64,000 nucleotides of DNA, from NCBI RefSeq assembly GCF_052064335.1, contig NZ_JBQHVU010000003.1, forward strand, positions 62,001-126,000. Direction: 5' to 3'. This stretch comes from Weimeria sp002480925. GTDB taxonomy: Bacteria > Bacillota > Clostridia > Lachnospirales > Lachnospiraceae. How positions within the stretch are numbered: position 1 is the stretch's first letter; each line of letters begins with the position of its first letter. The translations under genes and the position numbers were made by a program. Shown here piece by piece: positions 32,811 to 41,773 of this stretch. Under the pieces are notes generated by a model, which saw only the letters and a program-made list of their open reading frames with translations, ran no database searches and was not told the DNA's origin.

Positions 32811-33139
32811 GACTTCTTCTCCAGCTTGCAGTTGAATTTAATGCTGTTTCGCTTATAGCCCATCGGATTGACATAGGTGATGTTGTAGGTCTTGCCTTCA
32901 GTGATGATCCGGTACTTTGTGGATTCCACAGCGGCAAGCTCTGAGCAGTAGCGGCAGGTAAAATCCAGCGACTCCTCCGGATTTATTACGACACCGGAAG
33001 ATTCCGAACCGGAGCTCGTGCCGACAGTCGCCCAGCAGGAGAAATAATCCACCCAGCCGGTTTTGTGATTTCCGTACTTGTCGACCGTGACTGTGTTCTT
33101 CTGAAAAGTGACTCGCACCCGCATCGCAGCTATGTTCAT
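32807..33139 (-). CDS. Phage head closure/head-tail adaptor protein
   Basis: A 110-residue protein of the SPP1 gp16-like head-tail joining family: MRVRVTFQKNTVTVDKYGN at the start and YRIITEGKTYNITYVNPMGY near the end. It closes the capsid portal after packaging. It overlaps neighbours on both sides. Confidence 0.83.
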   Translation of the reverse strand: MNIAAMRVRVTFQKNTVTVDKYGNHKTGWVDYFSCWATVGTSSGSESSGVVINPEESLDFTCRYCSELAAVESTKYRIITEGKTYNITYVNPMGYKRNSIKFNCKLEKKS

Positions 33140-33426
33140 CAGAAGCCCTCCTTCCGGGTACCGAAGAGGAGATCACGGAGCGTCAGGTTCAGCGCGTGGT
33201 GGTCTGCTTCCTCACGGTGTTCATACAGATAAGCTACGGTGAAAAGAATGGCTATCCGGATGCGGATCAGGGCGCGTTCTTCATTTGCCATAAACTCCTC
33301 ATCAGACTGCCTTGTAATGTCCTGAACCTGCTCTGTCGCGGCAGCAATCAGGCTTTCAATCAAGGCGTCCTCATCAGAAGATGTGACGCGAAGATATGAT
33401 TTTGCTTCTTCAAGTGTTATTTCCAT
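33139..33426 (-). CDS. Phage head-tail connector protein, gp6-like
   Basis: A 95-residue protein (MEITLEEAKSYLRVTSSDED start) of the gp6-like connector family, whose helices bind beneath the portal. It lies between the capsid gene and the adaptor. Confidence 0.85.
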   Translation of the reverse strand: MEITLEEAKSYLRVTSSDEDALIESLIAAATEQVQDITRQSDEEFMANEERALIRIRIAILFTVAYLYEHREEADHHALNLTLRDLLFGTRKEGF

Positions 33427-33495
33427 GTCCGCCTCCTTAAAAGAAACCGCCCACAGAGAGGTTGCTCCCTGCGGACGGCTGGTTAAATTGTGTTA

Positions 33496-34710
33496 TCAGG
33501 ACTTCGATCCGGCAGCCTTAACTGCGAGACCCTTTACAGCCTCCGGCAGGATGAGCTTGCCATCCACACGCTCGGATGCAAGGAAACCGATCTGGCCGTT
33601 TGCCGCATAGAGCTCAGAGAGACGCTTGAAGGAACGTCCCTGACGGTCAGCAATCCAGTAGTAGCTGAAGTCGCCGAAGAGGATAGGCACGTTGCCTGCC
33701 GCAAGCTCCGGTGCATAAATGCTGGTCTTGTAAGGGCGGTTCAGGATCGTATCGGGCTGACCGGCCACTACGGAAGGCTGCCAGATATAATTGCCGTTGT
33801 TGTCCTTGAGCTTTCTGAGCGCTTTGATAGTGGTATCGTTCAAGATCCAGATAGCCTTGCTTCTGTAGACCGAGCGAAGGGAGTGGAACACGTCCATGAT
33901 GTCATCGAAGGAAACCGTGGTTCCGGTGATCTCTGTGGTTGCACCAGTGGTGGCAGCGACCTTGGTGAACACGCCTTCGGGCTTCTTATTGCCGTCGCCG
34001 GTAAGGAAAGCCTCTTCCTCGGCAGCACCGATCCTGCGGGCAAACTCTGCGGAGATATACTTTTCAAGGTCGAAAACGGAATCGTTCATGAGCTCCTCGG
34101 AAACCTTGATCGCCGTTCCCAGTTTGTAAGCGGAGAGGCTGATCTGGTCGAAGGTGTCGTCGGATTCCGGATAGAGACCGTTCTCGTCCATCCAAGCAGC
34201 CGTACCATGAGAAGCTACGACCGGAATGGTATGAGTGCCGGACTGGGTCTGGATGACAGTGGCAAGGGAACGGAAGAAATTCTCGTCCTGAAGGGCATCA
34301 ATCAGCTGCTTCTCGTATTCATCAGGCACAAGGTAGCCGCCGTTGGCATCGGTGCCGACCTCCAGCACGTTCTTCACGTCATAGTAGTTGCGCTTGCGGA
34401 TGTTGTTCCAGAAAGCAGCCTTGTACGCCTTGGAGGCGATGCCGGGCTTGTCCTCCGGATCATCCTTTGCACCGGGCTTTCCGGTGAGCGGAGCAGAAGT
34501 GGGAGCGCTCATCATCTTGTCGATCTGCTCCTGACGCTGCAGGCGCTCGATATCATGCGTGAGGTCTGTGACTTCCTTCTCCATTTTGTCGTAGGTTGCG
34601 GCATCCTCAGCAGAGACCATGCCGCCGTTCTGGGAGTGAGAGTTGAGAAAAGCCTTAGCGGCCTCCCATGCCTTCGCTCTCTTTTCCATGAGTTCCATAA
34701 TCTGAGTCAT
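33496..34710 (-). CDS. HK97-type major capsid protein
   Basis: A 404-residue capsid protein. The first about 110 residues form a charged coiled coil (MEKRAKAWEAAKAFLNSHSQ), the scaffolding delta domain probably removed by the adjacent ClpP-like protease. The rest is the HK97 fold, with GSAEFARRIGAAEEEAFLTG-type residues, EGVFTKVAA and FGDFSYYWIADRQG near the end. It follows the protease gene after 15 nt. Confidence 0.93.
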   Translation of the reverse strand: MTQIMELMEKRAKAWEAAKAFLNSHSQNGGMVSAEDAATYDKMEKEVTDLTHDIERLQRQEQIDKMMSAPTSAPLTGKPGAKDDPEDKPGIASKAYKAAFWNNIRKRNYYDVKNVLEVGTDANGGYLVPDEYEKQLIDALQDENFFRSLATVIQTQSGTHTIPVVASHGTAAWMDENGLYPESDDTFDQISLSAYKLGTAIKVSEELMNDSVFDLEKYISAEFARRIGAAEEEAFLTGDGNKKPEGVFTKVAATTGATTEITGTTVSFDDIMDVFHSLRSVYRSKAIWILNDTTIKALRKLKDNNGNYIWQPSVVAGQPDTILNRPYKTSIYAPELAAGNVPILFGDFSYYWIADRQGRSFKRLSELYAANGQIGFLASERVDGKLILPEAVKGLAVKAAGSKS

Positions 34711-34725
34711 AATAAAAATCCTCCT

Positions 34726-35454
34726 TTAATGTGCGAGAAGCGAAAGGCGCTTCTCAAGATCGGTTACTGGTACCATGTGTGTATTTGCCTCCGGCTTTTT
34801 CTTGGGAATCAGCCGTGAAAGCAGTGAATCAGTGACGGCCTTGCGGGAGAAAAGCATCTCCGTATCAGCCGTATCCTCCGGAACGGGCTCCTCGCCGTCG
34901 CGGAACAGAACCTCGTCAGCGAAGCCGAGCTTCATGGCTTCCTTGGCGTTCATCCATGTCTCGGCATCCATGAGCTGTGAAATCTTGTGGCGGGAAAGCC
35001 CGGACTTGATTTCGTAGGCGTTCATGATGGATTCCTTGACTTCATTCAGCATGTCGATGGCTTTCTGCATCTCCTCGGTATCACCGATAGCGACGGTTGC
35101 CGGATTGTGGATCATCATCATTGCCACAGGGCTCATGCAGACCTTTGTCCCGGCCATAGCGATGACGGATGCCGCCGAAGCAGCAAGGGCGTCGATCTTG
35201 ACTGTGACGTCGTGCGGGTAGTCCATCAGCATGTTGTAGATCTGAGCGGCAGCAAAAACGTCACCTCCCGGACTGTTGATCCAGAGGGTGACGTTCCCGT
35301 CTCCTGCATTCAGTTCTTCTTTGAATAGCTTGGGTGTGACCTCATCGCCGAACCACGTCTCATCGGAAATTTCTCCGTCGAGGTAGAGCGTTCGGTCGGA
35401 GCCAAAGCTGTCGGGCTCCTTGTTGCGCACCCAATTCCAAAACTTTCTGGTCAT
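34726..35454 (-). CDS. ClpP-like prohead protease
   Basis: A 242-residue S14 family protease. NSPGGDVFAAAQIYNML, ALAASAASVIAMAG (catalytic Ser about residue 93) and MMMIHNPATV (His about 115) are present. In HK97-type phages it cuts the capsid delta domain. It overlaps the portal gene by 4 nt, and its C-terminal stretch is less conserved. Confidence 0.93.
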   Translation of the reverse strand: MTRKFWNWVRNKEPDSFGSDRTLYLDGEISDETWFGDEVTPKLFKEELNAGDGNVTLWINSPGGDVFAAAQIYNMLMDYPHDVTVKIDALAASAASVIAMAGTKVCMSPVAMMMIHNPATVAIGDTEEMQKAIDMLNEVKESIMNAYEIKSGLSRHKISQLMDAETWMNAKEAMKLGFADEVLFRDGEEPVPEDTADTEMLFSRKAVTDSLLSRLIPKKKPEANTHMVPVTDLEKRLSLLAH

Positions 35455-36782
35455 AGTGCCTCCTTCTTTCTGATCCGGGTACGCCCGTTTTCGGGTTCCG
35501 GTTCTGTTTGTGATTCTTCTTCTGTTTCATCAGCTTCCTCCTGCGCTGGTGCCGAGGCCGCAAAAATACCTGCATCCTTGAGCTTTGTCATGTTTCCGTT
35601 GATGAGATACAGGTCGCCGCCATCCTCCTCCGGAATACGGTCGAGGTTTTCCAGTTCTCTAATATCGTTCGCGGACATCCATCCGTTCTGGCGTCCGACC
35701 GCATAACCGTTCATGCGGCTTTGGTAGTCGCCACGTAGAAGCCCGTCCACATTGAACTTGAAGAAGTAATCCTTCTTTTCATCTGGCGAGAGCAGAGCTC
35801 TTTGCATGGACTGTTCCCATCGGCAGACCCACGGGTCGAGCGTGTATTTTACGAATTCCAGTGACTGTTGTTCAATATTTGAGAAGCTCGATTTCTCAAG
35901 ATCGCCGATCATGTGGGGCGGAATACGGAAGATACGAGCGATTTCATTGATCTGAAACTTTCGCGTCTCCAAGAACTGTGCCTCGTTCGGACTGATGGAG
36001 ATGGGCGTGTACTTCATGCCTTCTTCAAGAACAGCGACTTTATTGGAATTTGCGCTGCCGCCGAAAGCTGAGTTCCAGCTTTCGCGCACACGCTCAGGGT
36101 CTTTTACCACGCCGGGGTGCTCCAAGATGCCGCCGGGTGTCGCTCCGTTGGAGAAGAATTTCGCACCGTACTCCTCACAGGCAATCGCCATGCCGATGGC
36201 GTTCTTTGCCATTGCAATCGGGCTGTATCCGACAAGGCCGTCAAAGCCGAGGCCGGGAACGTGCAGCACATCCAAGGGCGAGAGTCGGACACGGCTGCCG
36301 TCCATCGTATGCACTTCATCCTGTGAAGTCTGGTATTCGTAATAAAGATGGCCGTTTTCATCACGATTGACGGACATGCGGTTTGGCATCAAAGGATAGA
36401 GTGCCACCACCTCGCCTTTGCCGTTTCTAATGATCTGCGCATAGGCATTTCCCCACAGCAAAAGATGCGTCATGAGTGTCTCCCGGAAAACGAAAGAAGT
36501 CATTTCCGGGTTGGGTTCATCGTGGAGAAGGAAGTAAAGCGGATGGCTGATTGCTTTTTCCTTGCTGCCGCCTTCGCCGTATCGGTACAAATGAATCGGC
36601 AGGCCTGCAATCGCCTCGGAAAGAATCCGGACGCAGGAGTAGACTGCCGTCATCTGCATGGCGGAGCGTTCCGTTACATTTTTCCCGGAGGTCGTGCCGC
36701 CGAAGAAGAAGCGGTAGGAGCTGCCGGTTGTCGAATCAGTAGGCTTATCCCTGCTCCGAAAGAGTCCAGAAAATATGCTCAT
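35451..36782 (-). CDS. Phage portal protein, HK97 family
   Basis: A 443-residue portal, which forms the dodecameric DNA gate at one capsid vertex. Typical segments are TAVYSCVRILSEAIAGLPIH, FRETLMTHLLLWGNAYAQI and FRIPPHMIGDLEKSSFSNIE. The tail is acidic and repetitive (EEADETEEESQTEPEPENG). ATG 36782 with GGAGG upstream is used; the open frame begins 5 codons earlier. Confidence 0.94.
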   Translation of the reverse strand: MSIFSGLFRSRDKPTDSTTGSSYRFFFGGTTSGKNVTERSAMQMTAVYSCVRILSEAIAGLPIHLYRYGEGGSKEKAISHPLYFLLHDEPNPEMTSFVFRETLMTHLLLWGNAYAQIIRNGKGEVVALYPLMPNRMSVNRDENGHLYYEYQTSQDEVHTMDGSRVRLSPLDVLHVPGLGFDGLVGYSPIAMAKNAIGMAIACEEYGAKFFSNGATPGGILEHPGVVKDPERVRESWNSAFGGSANSNKVAVLEEGMKYTPISISPNEAQFLETRKFQINEIARIFRIPPHMIGDLEKSSFSNIEQQSLEFVKYTLDPWVCRWEQSMQRALLSPDEKKDYFFKFNVDGLLRGDYQSRMNGYAVGRQNGWMSANDIRELENLDRIPEEDGGDLYLINGNMTKLKDAGIFAASAPAQEEADETEEESQTEPEPENGRTRIRKKEAL

Positions 36783-36800
36783 AGCATTCACCTCCATTTC

Positions 36801-38408
36801 TCAAATGAACAAGATGCCTCTGTTGTCGTAAACAGAAGCACCGTTATCGTTGCCGCAGCGGATCGCACGGTCGAGCGCCATAATGGTGGCGATGGCACCG
36901 TCGATTTTCTCCGTGGACTTTTCCTTATCTGCTTTGATATTCCCGGCTGGGTCTGTGCGGATGAGGATGTTGTCCATCATCCAGCGGAGTACCGGGTGGC
37001 CGCCGTGTGCGATCCTCTTTTCCAGAGTCAGCTTCATGAGTTCCTTGGTAGGAGGGCTCATATCCTTAAAGCCCTGACCGAAAGGAACAACCGTGAAGCC
37101 CATGCCCTCAAGGTTCTGTACCATCTGGACAGCTCCCCAGCGGTCAAATGCGATTTCACGGATATTGAAACGGTTGCCGAGACGTTCTATGAATTTCTCA
37201 ATGTATCCGTAGTGGATGACGTTTCCTTCGGTGGTCTGCAAAAAGCCTTCTTTCTCCCAAGTGTCGTATGGCACATGGTCGCGCCGGACACGCAGGTCAA
37301 GAGTATCCTCCGGTACCCAGAAGTATGGGAGAACGATGTATTTGTCCTCATCGTCCAGCGGCGGGAAAACGAGTACGAAGGCTGTAATATCCGTTGTGGA
37401 TGATAGGTCGAGGCCGCCGTAGCAGACACGGCCTTCGAGGTCTTCCTCGCAGACCGGGAAAGCACATGCATCCCATTTCTCCATAGGCATCCAGCGGACG
37501 GCCTGCTTCACCCACTGGTTTAAACGTAGCTGTCGGAAGGCGTTCTCCTCGCCGGGATTCTGCTTGGCAGACTCACAGGCGGCTTCCACCTTGTCGATGC
37601 CGACGGTGATGCCCAGCGACGGATTTGCCTTCATCCAGACCTTCGGGTCTGTCCAATCCTCGGATGATTCGGCTCCGTAAATGACCGGATAGAAGGTGGG
37701 ATCGACCTTTCTGCCGTCAATGATGTCCTGTGCCTTCTGGTGGACTTCGTAGCAGATGGTGTTTGTATCGTTCCCAGCAGTGGTGATCAGGAAATACAGC
37801 GGCTGCATTCTGGCATCACCGGAGCCCTTGGTCATAACATCAAAGAGCTTACGGTTCGGCTGGGTATGTAGCTCGTCAAATACTACGCCGTGGATATTGA
37901 AGCCGTGTTTGGAATATGCTTCTGCGGAAAGTACCTGATAAAAGCTGTTCGTCGGTTCATAGATGATCCGCTTCTGAGAGGCCAGTATCTTTACCCGCCG
38001 GTTTAAGGCCGGGCACATTCTGACCATGTCAGCAGCGACATCAAAAACGATAGTGGCTTGCTGGCGGTCGGCTGCGCAGCCATAGACTTCGGCACGTTCC
38101 TCACCGTCGCCGCAGCAGAGCAGTAGCGCGACTGCAGCGGCCAGCTCCGATTTTCCCATCTTCTTCGGAATTTCAATGTAGGCCGTGTTAAATTGCCGGT
38201 AGCCATTTGGCTTTAGGACGCCGAATAGGTCGCGGATGATCCGTTCCTGCCAGTCTATGAGTTCGAAGGGCTTTCCTGCCCATGTTCCTTTGGTATGGCA
38301 GAGCTGCTCGATAAACATTACCGCGAAGTCTGCCATCTCTTTGCTGTAATGGGAGGTCTCTGCCATGAAGTGGGTCGGCTTGTAATTCTTCAGTTTTCGC
38401 ATTGGCAT
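36801..38408 (-). CDS. terL: Terminase large subunit
   Basis: A 535-residue DNA-packaging motor. The ATPase part has an atypical Walker A (IPKKMGKSELAAA, about 78-90), and Walker B VVFDELHTQ. The nuclease part begins GGLDLSSTTDITAF with its first catalytic Asp. It cuts the concatemer and pumps DNA through the portal. Terminase_1/HK97-like. It is separated from the small subunit gene by about 3.4 kb of accessory genes, an uncommon distance. Confidence 0.94.
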   Translation of the reverse strand: MPMRKLKNYKPTHFMAETSHYSKEMADFAVMFIEQLCHTKGTWAGKPFELIDWQERIIRDLFGVLKPNGYRQFNTAYIEIPKKMGKSELAAAVALLLCCGDGEERAEVYGCAADRQQATIVFDVAADMVRMCPALNRRVKILASQKRIIYEPTNSFYQVLSAEAYSKHGFNIHGVVFDELHTQPNRKLFDVMTKGSGDARMQPLYFLITTAGNDTNTICYEVHQKAQDIIDGRKVDPTFYPVIYGAESSEDWTDPKVWMKANPSLGITVGIDKVEAACESAKQNPGEENAFRQLRLNQWVKQAVRWMPMEKWDACAFPVCEEDLEGRVCYGGLDLSSTTDITAFVLVFPPLDDEDKYIVLPYFWVPEDTLDLRVRRDHVPYDTWEKEGFLQTTEGNVIHYGYIEKFIERLGNRFNIREIAFDRWGAVQMVQNLEGMGFTVVPFGQGFKDMSPPTKELMKLTLEKRIAHGGHPVLRWMMDNILIRTDPAGNIKADKEKSTEKIDGAIATIMALDRAIRCGNDNGASVYDNRGILFI

Positions 38409-38523
38409 GAAAGCCGCCTCCTTTCAGGGCAAAATAAAAGACCGCCGAAGCGATCTGGTATCAGAACGAGAGAAAGAGCCCTGCGGCTCAGTCTCCCGGA
38501 ATATTCGTATTCAGGGTTGTTTC

Positions 38524-38772
38524 TTAGTTGTAGTTTTCAAGAAGGATGCAAAGCGCCAGCTCCGCTTCCTTGCAGGTGGGGTGGATGTCCCAGCCTCTGT
38601 CATAGTTGCAAACGGTCTCGTCGTTGATTTTAATCATCAGCTTGCTGATCTTGCCGCCGTTGATCCCGTACTCTTCGCTGGGTTCTTCGTAATGCTTTAC
38701 CCAGTAGTGGCACTTTGTGTATTTTTTCTTATCCTTGGCATCCGGGATGCCGATGACTCCTTCGCTCCACAT
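38524..38772 (-). CDS. Hypothetical phage protein
   Basis: An 82-residue protein (MWSEGVIGIPDAKDKKKYTK start, WDIHPTCKEAELALCILLEN near the end). It looks like a small DNA-metabolism accessory gene but no family was recognised. It follows the next upstream gene by 3 nt and is expressed with it. Confidence 0.55.
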   Translation of the reverse strand: MWSEGVIGIPDAKDKKKYTKCHYWVKHYEEPSEEYGINGGKISKLMIKINDETVCNYDRGWDIHPTCKEAELALCILLENYN

Positions 38773-38775
38773 GGT

Positions 38776-39141
38776 TCATGCCTCCTTTACCGTCATCTTG
38801 AAAGCCGGGATGAGGGCGTGCTCATCGCTTCCGAAGTGGGTGTAGCGCTCCTTGACCTTTACGATCCCGTCCAGCGTGCAGCCGAGCTCCTCGAACTTGG
38901 CGATGGTCTCGATCAGGCTTGAGAAGGTGGAGCTTATCGTAAACTCCCTGATTCCGAGCTTCCTGCAATCCGCGAGGATGTTCTCAATGTCGTAGTCCCA
39001 GATGACCTCGGCGAAGTTCGGCAGGTCGTTTCCGGCTTCCTTGCTGTAAAGGTAGGCCTGTCCAAGTGTCCAGTGGCATCCGATCTCTTCCCAGCGCATT
39101 CCGGGCTTCGCGTTTTCAATGGCTTCAATTGTGTACTTCAT
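38776..39141 (-). CDS. Hypothetical phage protein with a DUF7698-like start
   Basis: A 121-residue protein (MKYTIEAIENAKPGMRWEEI). Small prophage genes starting this way are frequent in Lachnospiraceae, without known function. ATG 39141 is chosen from AAGGAGGAAACC upstream. The longer frame to 39183 starts inside conserved motif A. Confidence 0.6.
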   Translation of the reverse strand: MKYTIEAIENAKPGMRWEEIGCHWTLGQAYLYSKEAGNDLPNFAEVIWDYDIENILADCRKLGIREFTISSTFSSLIETIAKFEELGCTLDGIVKVKERYTHFGSDEHALIPAFKMTVKEA

Positions 39142-39166
39142 GGTGGTTTCCTCCTTGTGTTGTGTT

Positions 39167-39212
39167 CCTTTTGGTATGTACATATATCACTCTGAACGCC
39201 TGTAATAGCAAG
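39167..39212 (-). promoter_or_regulatory. Conserved upstream motif A, copy 2
   Basis: On the minus strand TTGCTAT, a spacer ending TTCAGAGTGATATATGTAC, then ATACC and AAAGG. It lies 26 nt before the start at 39141, at the position of a promoter. See copies at 19892 and 40411. Confidence 0.62.
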
Positions 39213-39272
39213 TTAATTCTCGGAATATATGTGACAATCCTGCGGGAACATCCGAGGCATACATTGTGTAGT

Positions 39273-39449
39273 TTATTCCTCGCCGGTCAGAATAAAATTC
39301 GCGTATTCCTTCCGATGATCCTCAAGGTATAAAACCAGCTCGTAGAAGTCACGTTCGTAGGCCAGCCGTTGCACCGTATTTATGTCAAACATGTTTGTAA
39401 GGCCAGTGTCCCGGATGGCGAGGATCTGCTCTTTTATCTTTTCCTCCAT
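39273..39449 (-). CDS. DUF5049-like small phage protein
   Basis: A 58-residue protein starting MEEKIKEQILAIRDTGLTNM, with a VQRLAYERDFYELVLYLEDH helix. This matches the small DUF5049 family found in Firmicute prophages next to DUF4314. It starts 1 nt after the stop of the DUF4314 gene. Confidence 0.75.
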   Translation of the reverse strand: MEEKIKEQILAIRDTGLTNMFDINTVQRLAYERDFYELVLYLEDHRKEYANFILTGEE

Positions 39450-39450
39450 A

Positions 39451-39675
39451 TCAGTCCACCACCTTCCGCACGCGGTCTATGCCGTAGACCACATTCAGGC
39501 CAGAGCCGTTATCCCAGTCCACCATCAGGGAGCCGGTATCATCGACTCCCGTAACGGTTCCTTTGGTACCGATGGGCGGCGCCTGAACATCGTCCATCTC
39601 AAGGAGTTCAACGCGGGTTCCCGCCGGGTAGCGGGAGCGGAGCGATTCAAGCTGCTCTTTCGTAATCATTCGCAT
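39451..39675 (-). CDS. DUF4314 protein
   Basis: A 74-residue protein, ITKEQLESLRSRYPAGTRVE then PIGTKGTVTGVDDTGSLMVD, typical of DUF4314, an SH3-like small domain. Its role in phage is unknown. It overlaps the preceding gene by 10 nt. Confidence 0.82.
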   Translation of the reverse strand: MRMITKEQLESLRSRYPAGTRVELLEMDDVQAPPIGTKGTVTGVDDTGSLMVDWDNGSGLNVVYGIDRVRKVVD

Positions 39676-40364
39676 GCTGCCACCTCCTTTTCCGGAGCGC
39701 CGTTCTTCCAGCTGGAGTTGCCGGAGAGGTTCTTGAGGAGAATCTTGCGTTCTGCCTTGTACTCGTTCCCGATGAAGCCGAGCCGCAGCAGGAAGCAGCG
39801 GAATGCGTACTTCTCATTGTCTACATCCTTTTCTGTGGCGCTGGCTCGCTTTAAGTCCCTGCTCATCTTGCATAGGGCTGCAATGAAGTGAGTGTAGGCC
39901 TTGACCGCGTCCGGTTCCGGCATTTCCGAGAACCAAGGGAAGCTGATCACATCCTCCGTTACCTCGATGCCAAGGTCGTCAATGCCGAGAGCCTTTTTGA
40001 TGAGGCTTTCCTTGGCGGTGAGCAGGTTTGTTAGGTTCCCGACCGCAGCCTTGTCCAGCGGGACGCTGACCGTAAGGCCAGTGCCGTTCTTATCCGCTTC
40101 TTCAGCAGTGGCTTCTTCCTCAGTGCTTTCGATTTCCTCGGCATCTTCCGGTGTGAAGCCATCGGCGATCAGGTTGTGAATGATCCGCTCCAGCTTGTCA
40201 GCATCCTCGCAGGTGACGCCGCCTTCCTTGTCGACCGTGATGTCTCCGATCTCGTAGGCGCAGGTAGGCATGAACTTGTAGATTGCCTTTTCTCCAGTGA
40301 GCTCCGAAATGGCTGCTACCAGTACTTTTCTTTCGTTCCCGGTTACGTTGTAGTTTGCTTTCAT
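39666..40364 (-). CDS. Phage 'virulence-related' family protein
   Basis: A 232-residue protein beginning MKANYNVTGNERKVLVAAIS, with a Glu-rich middle (EEIESTEEEATAEEA). Prophage proteins with this start are commonly labelled virulence-related, a name without experimental basis for these relatives. AGGAGGAAAAGCC precedes ATG 40364, and conserved motif A lies upstream. Confidence 0.65.
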   Translation of the reverse strand: MKANYNVTGNERKVLVAAISELTGEKAIYKFMPTCAYEIGDITVDKEGGVTCEDADKLERIIHNLIADGFTPEDAEEIESTEEEATAEEADKNGTGLTVSVPLDKAAVGNLTNLLTAKESLIKKALGIDDLGIEVTEDVISFPWFSEMPEPDAVKAYTHFIAALCKMSRDLKRASATEKDVDNEKYAFRCFLLRLGFIGNEYKAERKILLKNLSGNSSWKNGAPEKEVAACE

Positions 40365-40410
40365 GGCTTTTCCTCCTAAGTGAAATGGTTTCCCGAAGGC
40401 TTCCTTCTGT

Positions 40411-40457
40411 GCCTTTCGGTACGTACATATATCACTCTAAAAGCCTTATATAGCAAG
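40411..40457 (-). promoter_or_regulatory. Conserved upstream motif A, copy 3
   Basis: Minus strand TTGCTATATAAGGC, then TTTTAGAGTGATATATGTAC, then GTACC and AAAGG. It shares nearly all positions with copy 2. The distance to the coding start at 40364 is 46 nt, with a hairpin (GAAGGCTTCC on the plus strand) between. Confidence 0.62.
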
Positions 40458-40516
40458 CGATATTGGCACTTTTCTGTGGTAGAAAAACGACAAATTATAC
40501 GGACAGAATTTGTGTA

Positions 40517-41773
40517 TTATACAGTATCAAAATCGACCTGTTTCACGAGAGCTGAGTAGTCGATGCGCTCGCCGTTTCTTACCACATACACATTTTCCGC
40601 ATCGTCCGTGTCCCCCACATAGCGCCGGAGAATAACGGATGCGTATTTCGGATCAAGCTCCATCATGTAGCAGACACGGTTCAGTTGCTCGCAGGCCATC
40701 AGTGTGGAACCGGAGCCGCCGAAGGTGTCGATCACCACGGCATTCTCCTGAGAGGAGTTCTGGATGGGATAGCCCAGCAGATCCAGCGGCTTGCTGGTCG
40801 GGTGATCCTTATTGCGCTTCGGTTTATCATAATTCCAGATGGTGGTCTGCTTCCTGTCGGAATACCACGGGTGCTTGCCGTTTTGCAGGAAGCCATAGAG
40901 CACAGGCTCATGCTGCCACTGGTAATCAGAACGACCAAGTACGAGGGAGTTCTTTACCCAGATACACACTCCGGCAAGGTGAAAGCCAGCGTCAATGAAT
41001 GCCTTTCGGAAGGTGAGACCTTCAGTATCCGCGTGGAAGCAGTAGGCCGCACCGCCTTTTTCGAGGTGGTCGGCCATGTTCTTAAATGCGGAGAGTAGAA
41101 AGTTGTAAAATTCCTCGCCCTTGAGAGAGTCGTTCTGGATTGTGAGACCGTCTGAGGCTTTGAAGGAAACGCCGTAGGGCGGGTCGGTCAGGATCAGGTT
41201 GGCTTTCTTATCTTCCATAAGCGCGTTCACATCATCTGTGGAAGTGGCGTCTCCGCACATGAGGCGGTGGCGTCCGACCGTCCAGATGTCTCCGGGCTCT
41301 ACAAAGGAAGCCTTCTCCAGCGCAGTAGACAGGTCGAAGTCATCATCCTTGATGTCCTTGTCCTCACTGCCGCCGAGGAGCTTCTCCAGCTCATCCGCGC
41401 CGAATCCCAAGAGGGACAGGTCAAAAGCCGAATCCTGCAGGTCGGACAATTCCACGGAGAGCATTTCCTCATCCCATCCGGCATTGAGCGCCAGCTGATT
41501 GTCTGCGAGGATATAGGCACGCTTTTGTGCTTCCGTAAGGTTCTCGGCAAAGACGCAGGGCACGGTTTCATAGCCTTCTGCGCGGGCAGCCTCAATACGA
41601 CCGTGGCCGACGAGTATGTTGTAGTCCGCATCAATGACCGCAGGGCTGACAAATCCGAATTCCCTAAGGGAAGCTCTGAGCTGCGCGATCTGTTCCTTGC
41701 TATGTGTCCGGGCATTCCGGGCGTAAGGCACCAGCTTATCAATTGGTACCTGTTCTAATTTCTGTGTGTTCAT
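40517..41773 (-). CDS. ParB-like nuclease/DNA methyltransferase fusion
   Basis: A 418-residue protein. Residues about 1-110 are a ParB/sulfiredoxin domain (IDKLVPYARNARTHSKEQIA, VGHGRIEAARAEG). Then comes a beta-type amino-methyltransferase with the catalytic LTDPPYGVSF (about 195-204) and the SAM-binding DTFGGSGSTL (about 345-354). It probably methylates adenine or cytosine-N4 in phage DNA, protecting it or marking replication. It starts 1 nt after the small terminase stop. Confidence 0.88.
   Translation of the reverse strand: MNTQKLEQVPIDKLVPYARNARTHSKEQIAQLRASLREFGFVSPAVIDADYNILVGHGRIEAARAEGYETVPCVFAENLTEAQKRAYILADNQLALNAGWDEEMLSVELSDLQDSAFDLSLLGFGADELEKLLGGSEDKDIKDDDFDLSTALEKASFVEPGDIWTVGRHRLMCGDATSTDDVNALMEDKKANLILTDPPYGVSFKASDGLTIQNDSLKGEEFYNFLLSAFKNMADHLEKGGAAYCFHADTEGLTFRKAFIDAGFHLAGVCIWVKNSLVLGRSDYQWQHEPVLYGFLQNGKHPWYSDRKQTTIWNYDKPKRNKDHPTSKPLDLLGYPIQNSSQENAVVIDTFGGSGSTLMACEQLNRVCYMMELDPKYASVILRRYVGDTDDAENVYVVRNGERIDYSALVKQVDFDTV

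Noticed and set aside
33490..34818. 442-residue plus-strand frame
   Set aside because: It lies antisense to the capsid gene, which has clear HK97 features; no ribosome binding site or family match.
19892..40457. Motif A as a set of leader peptides
   Set aside because: The short frames share only their first residues, and in two copies they merge with or run past the gene start, so DNA-level conservation is the better explanation.
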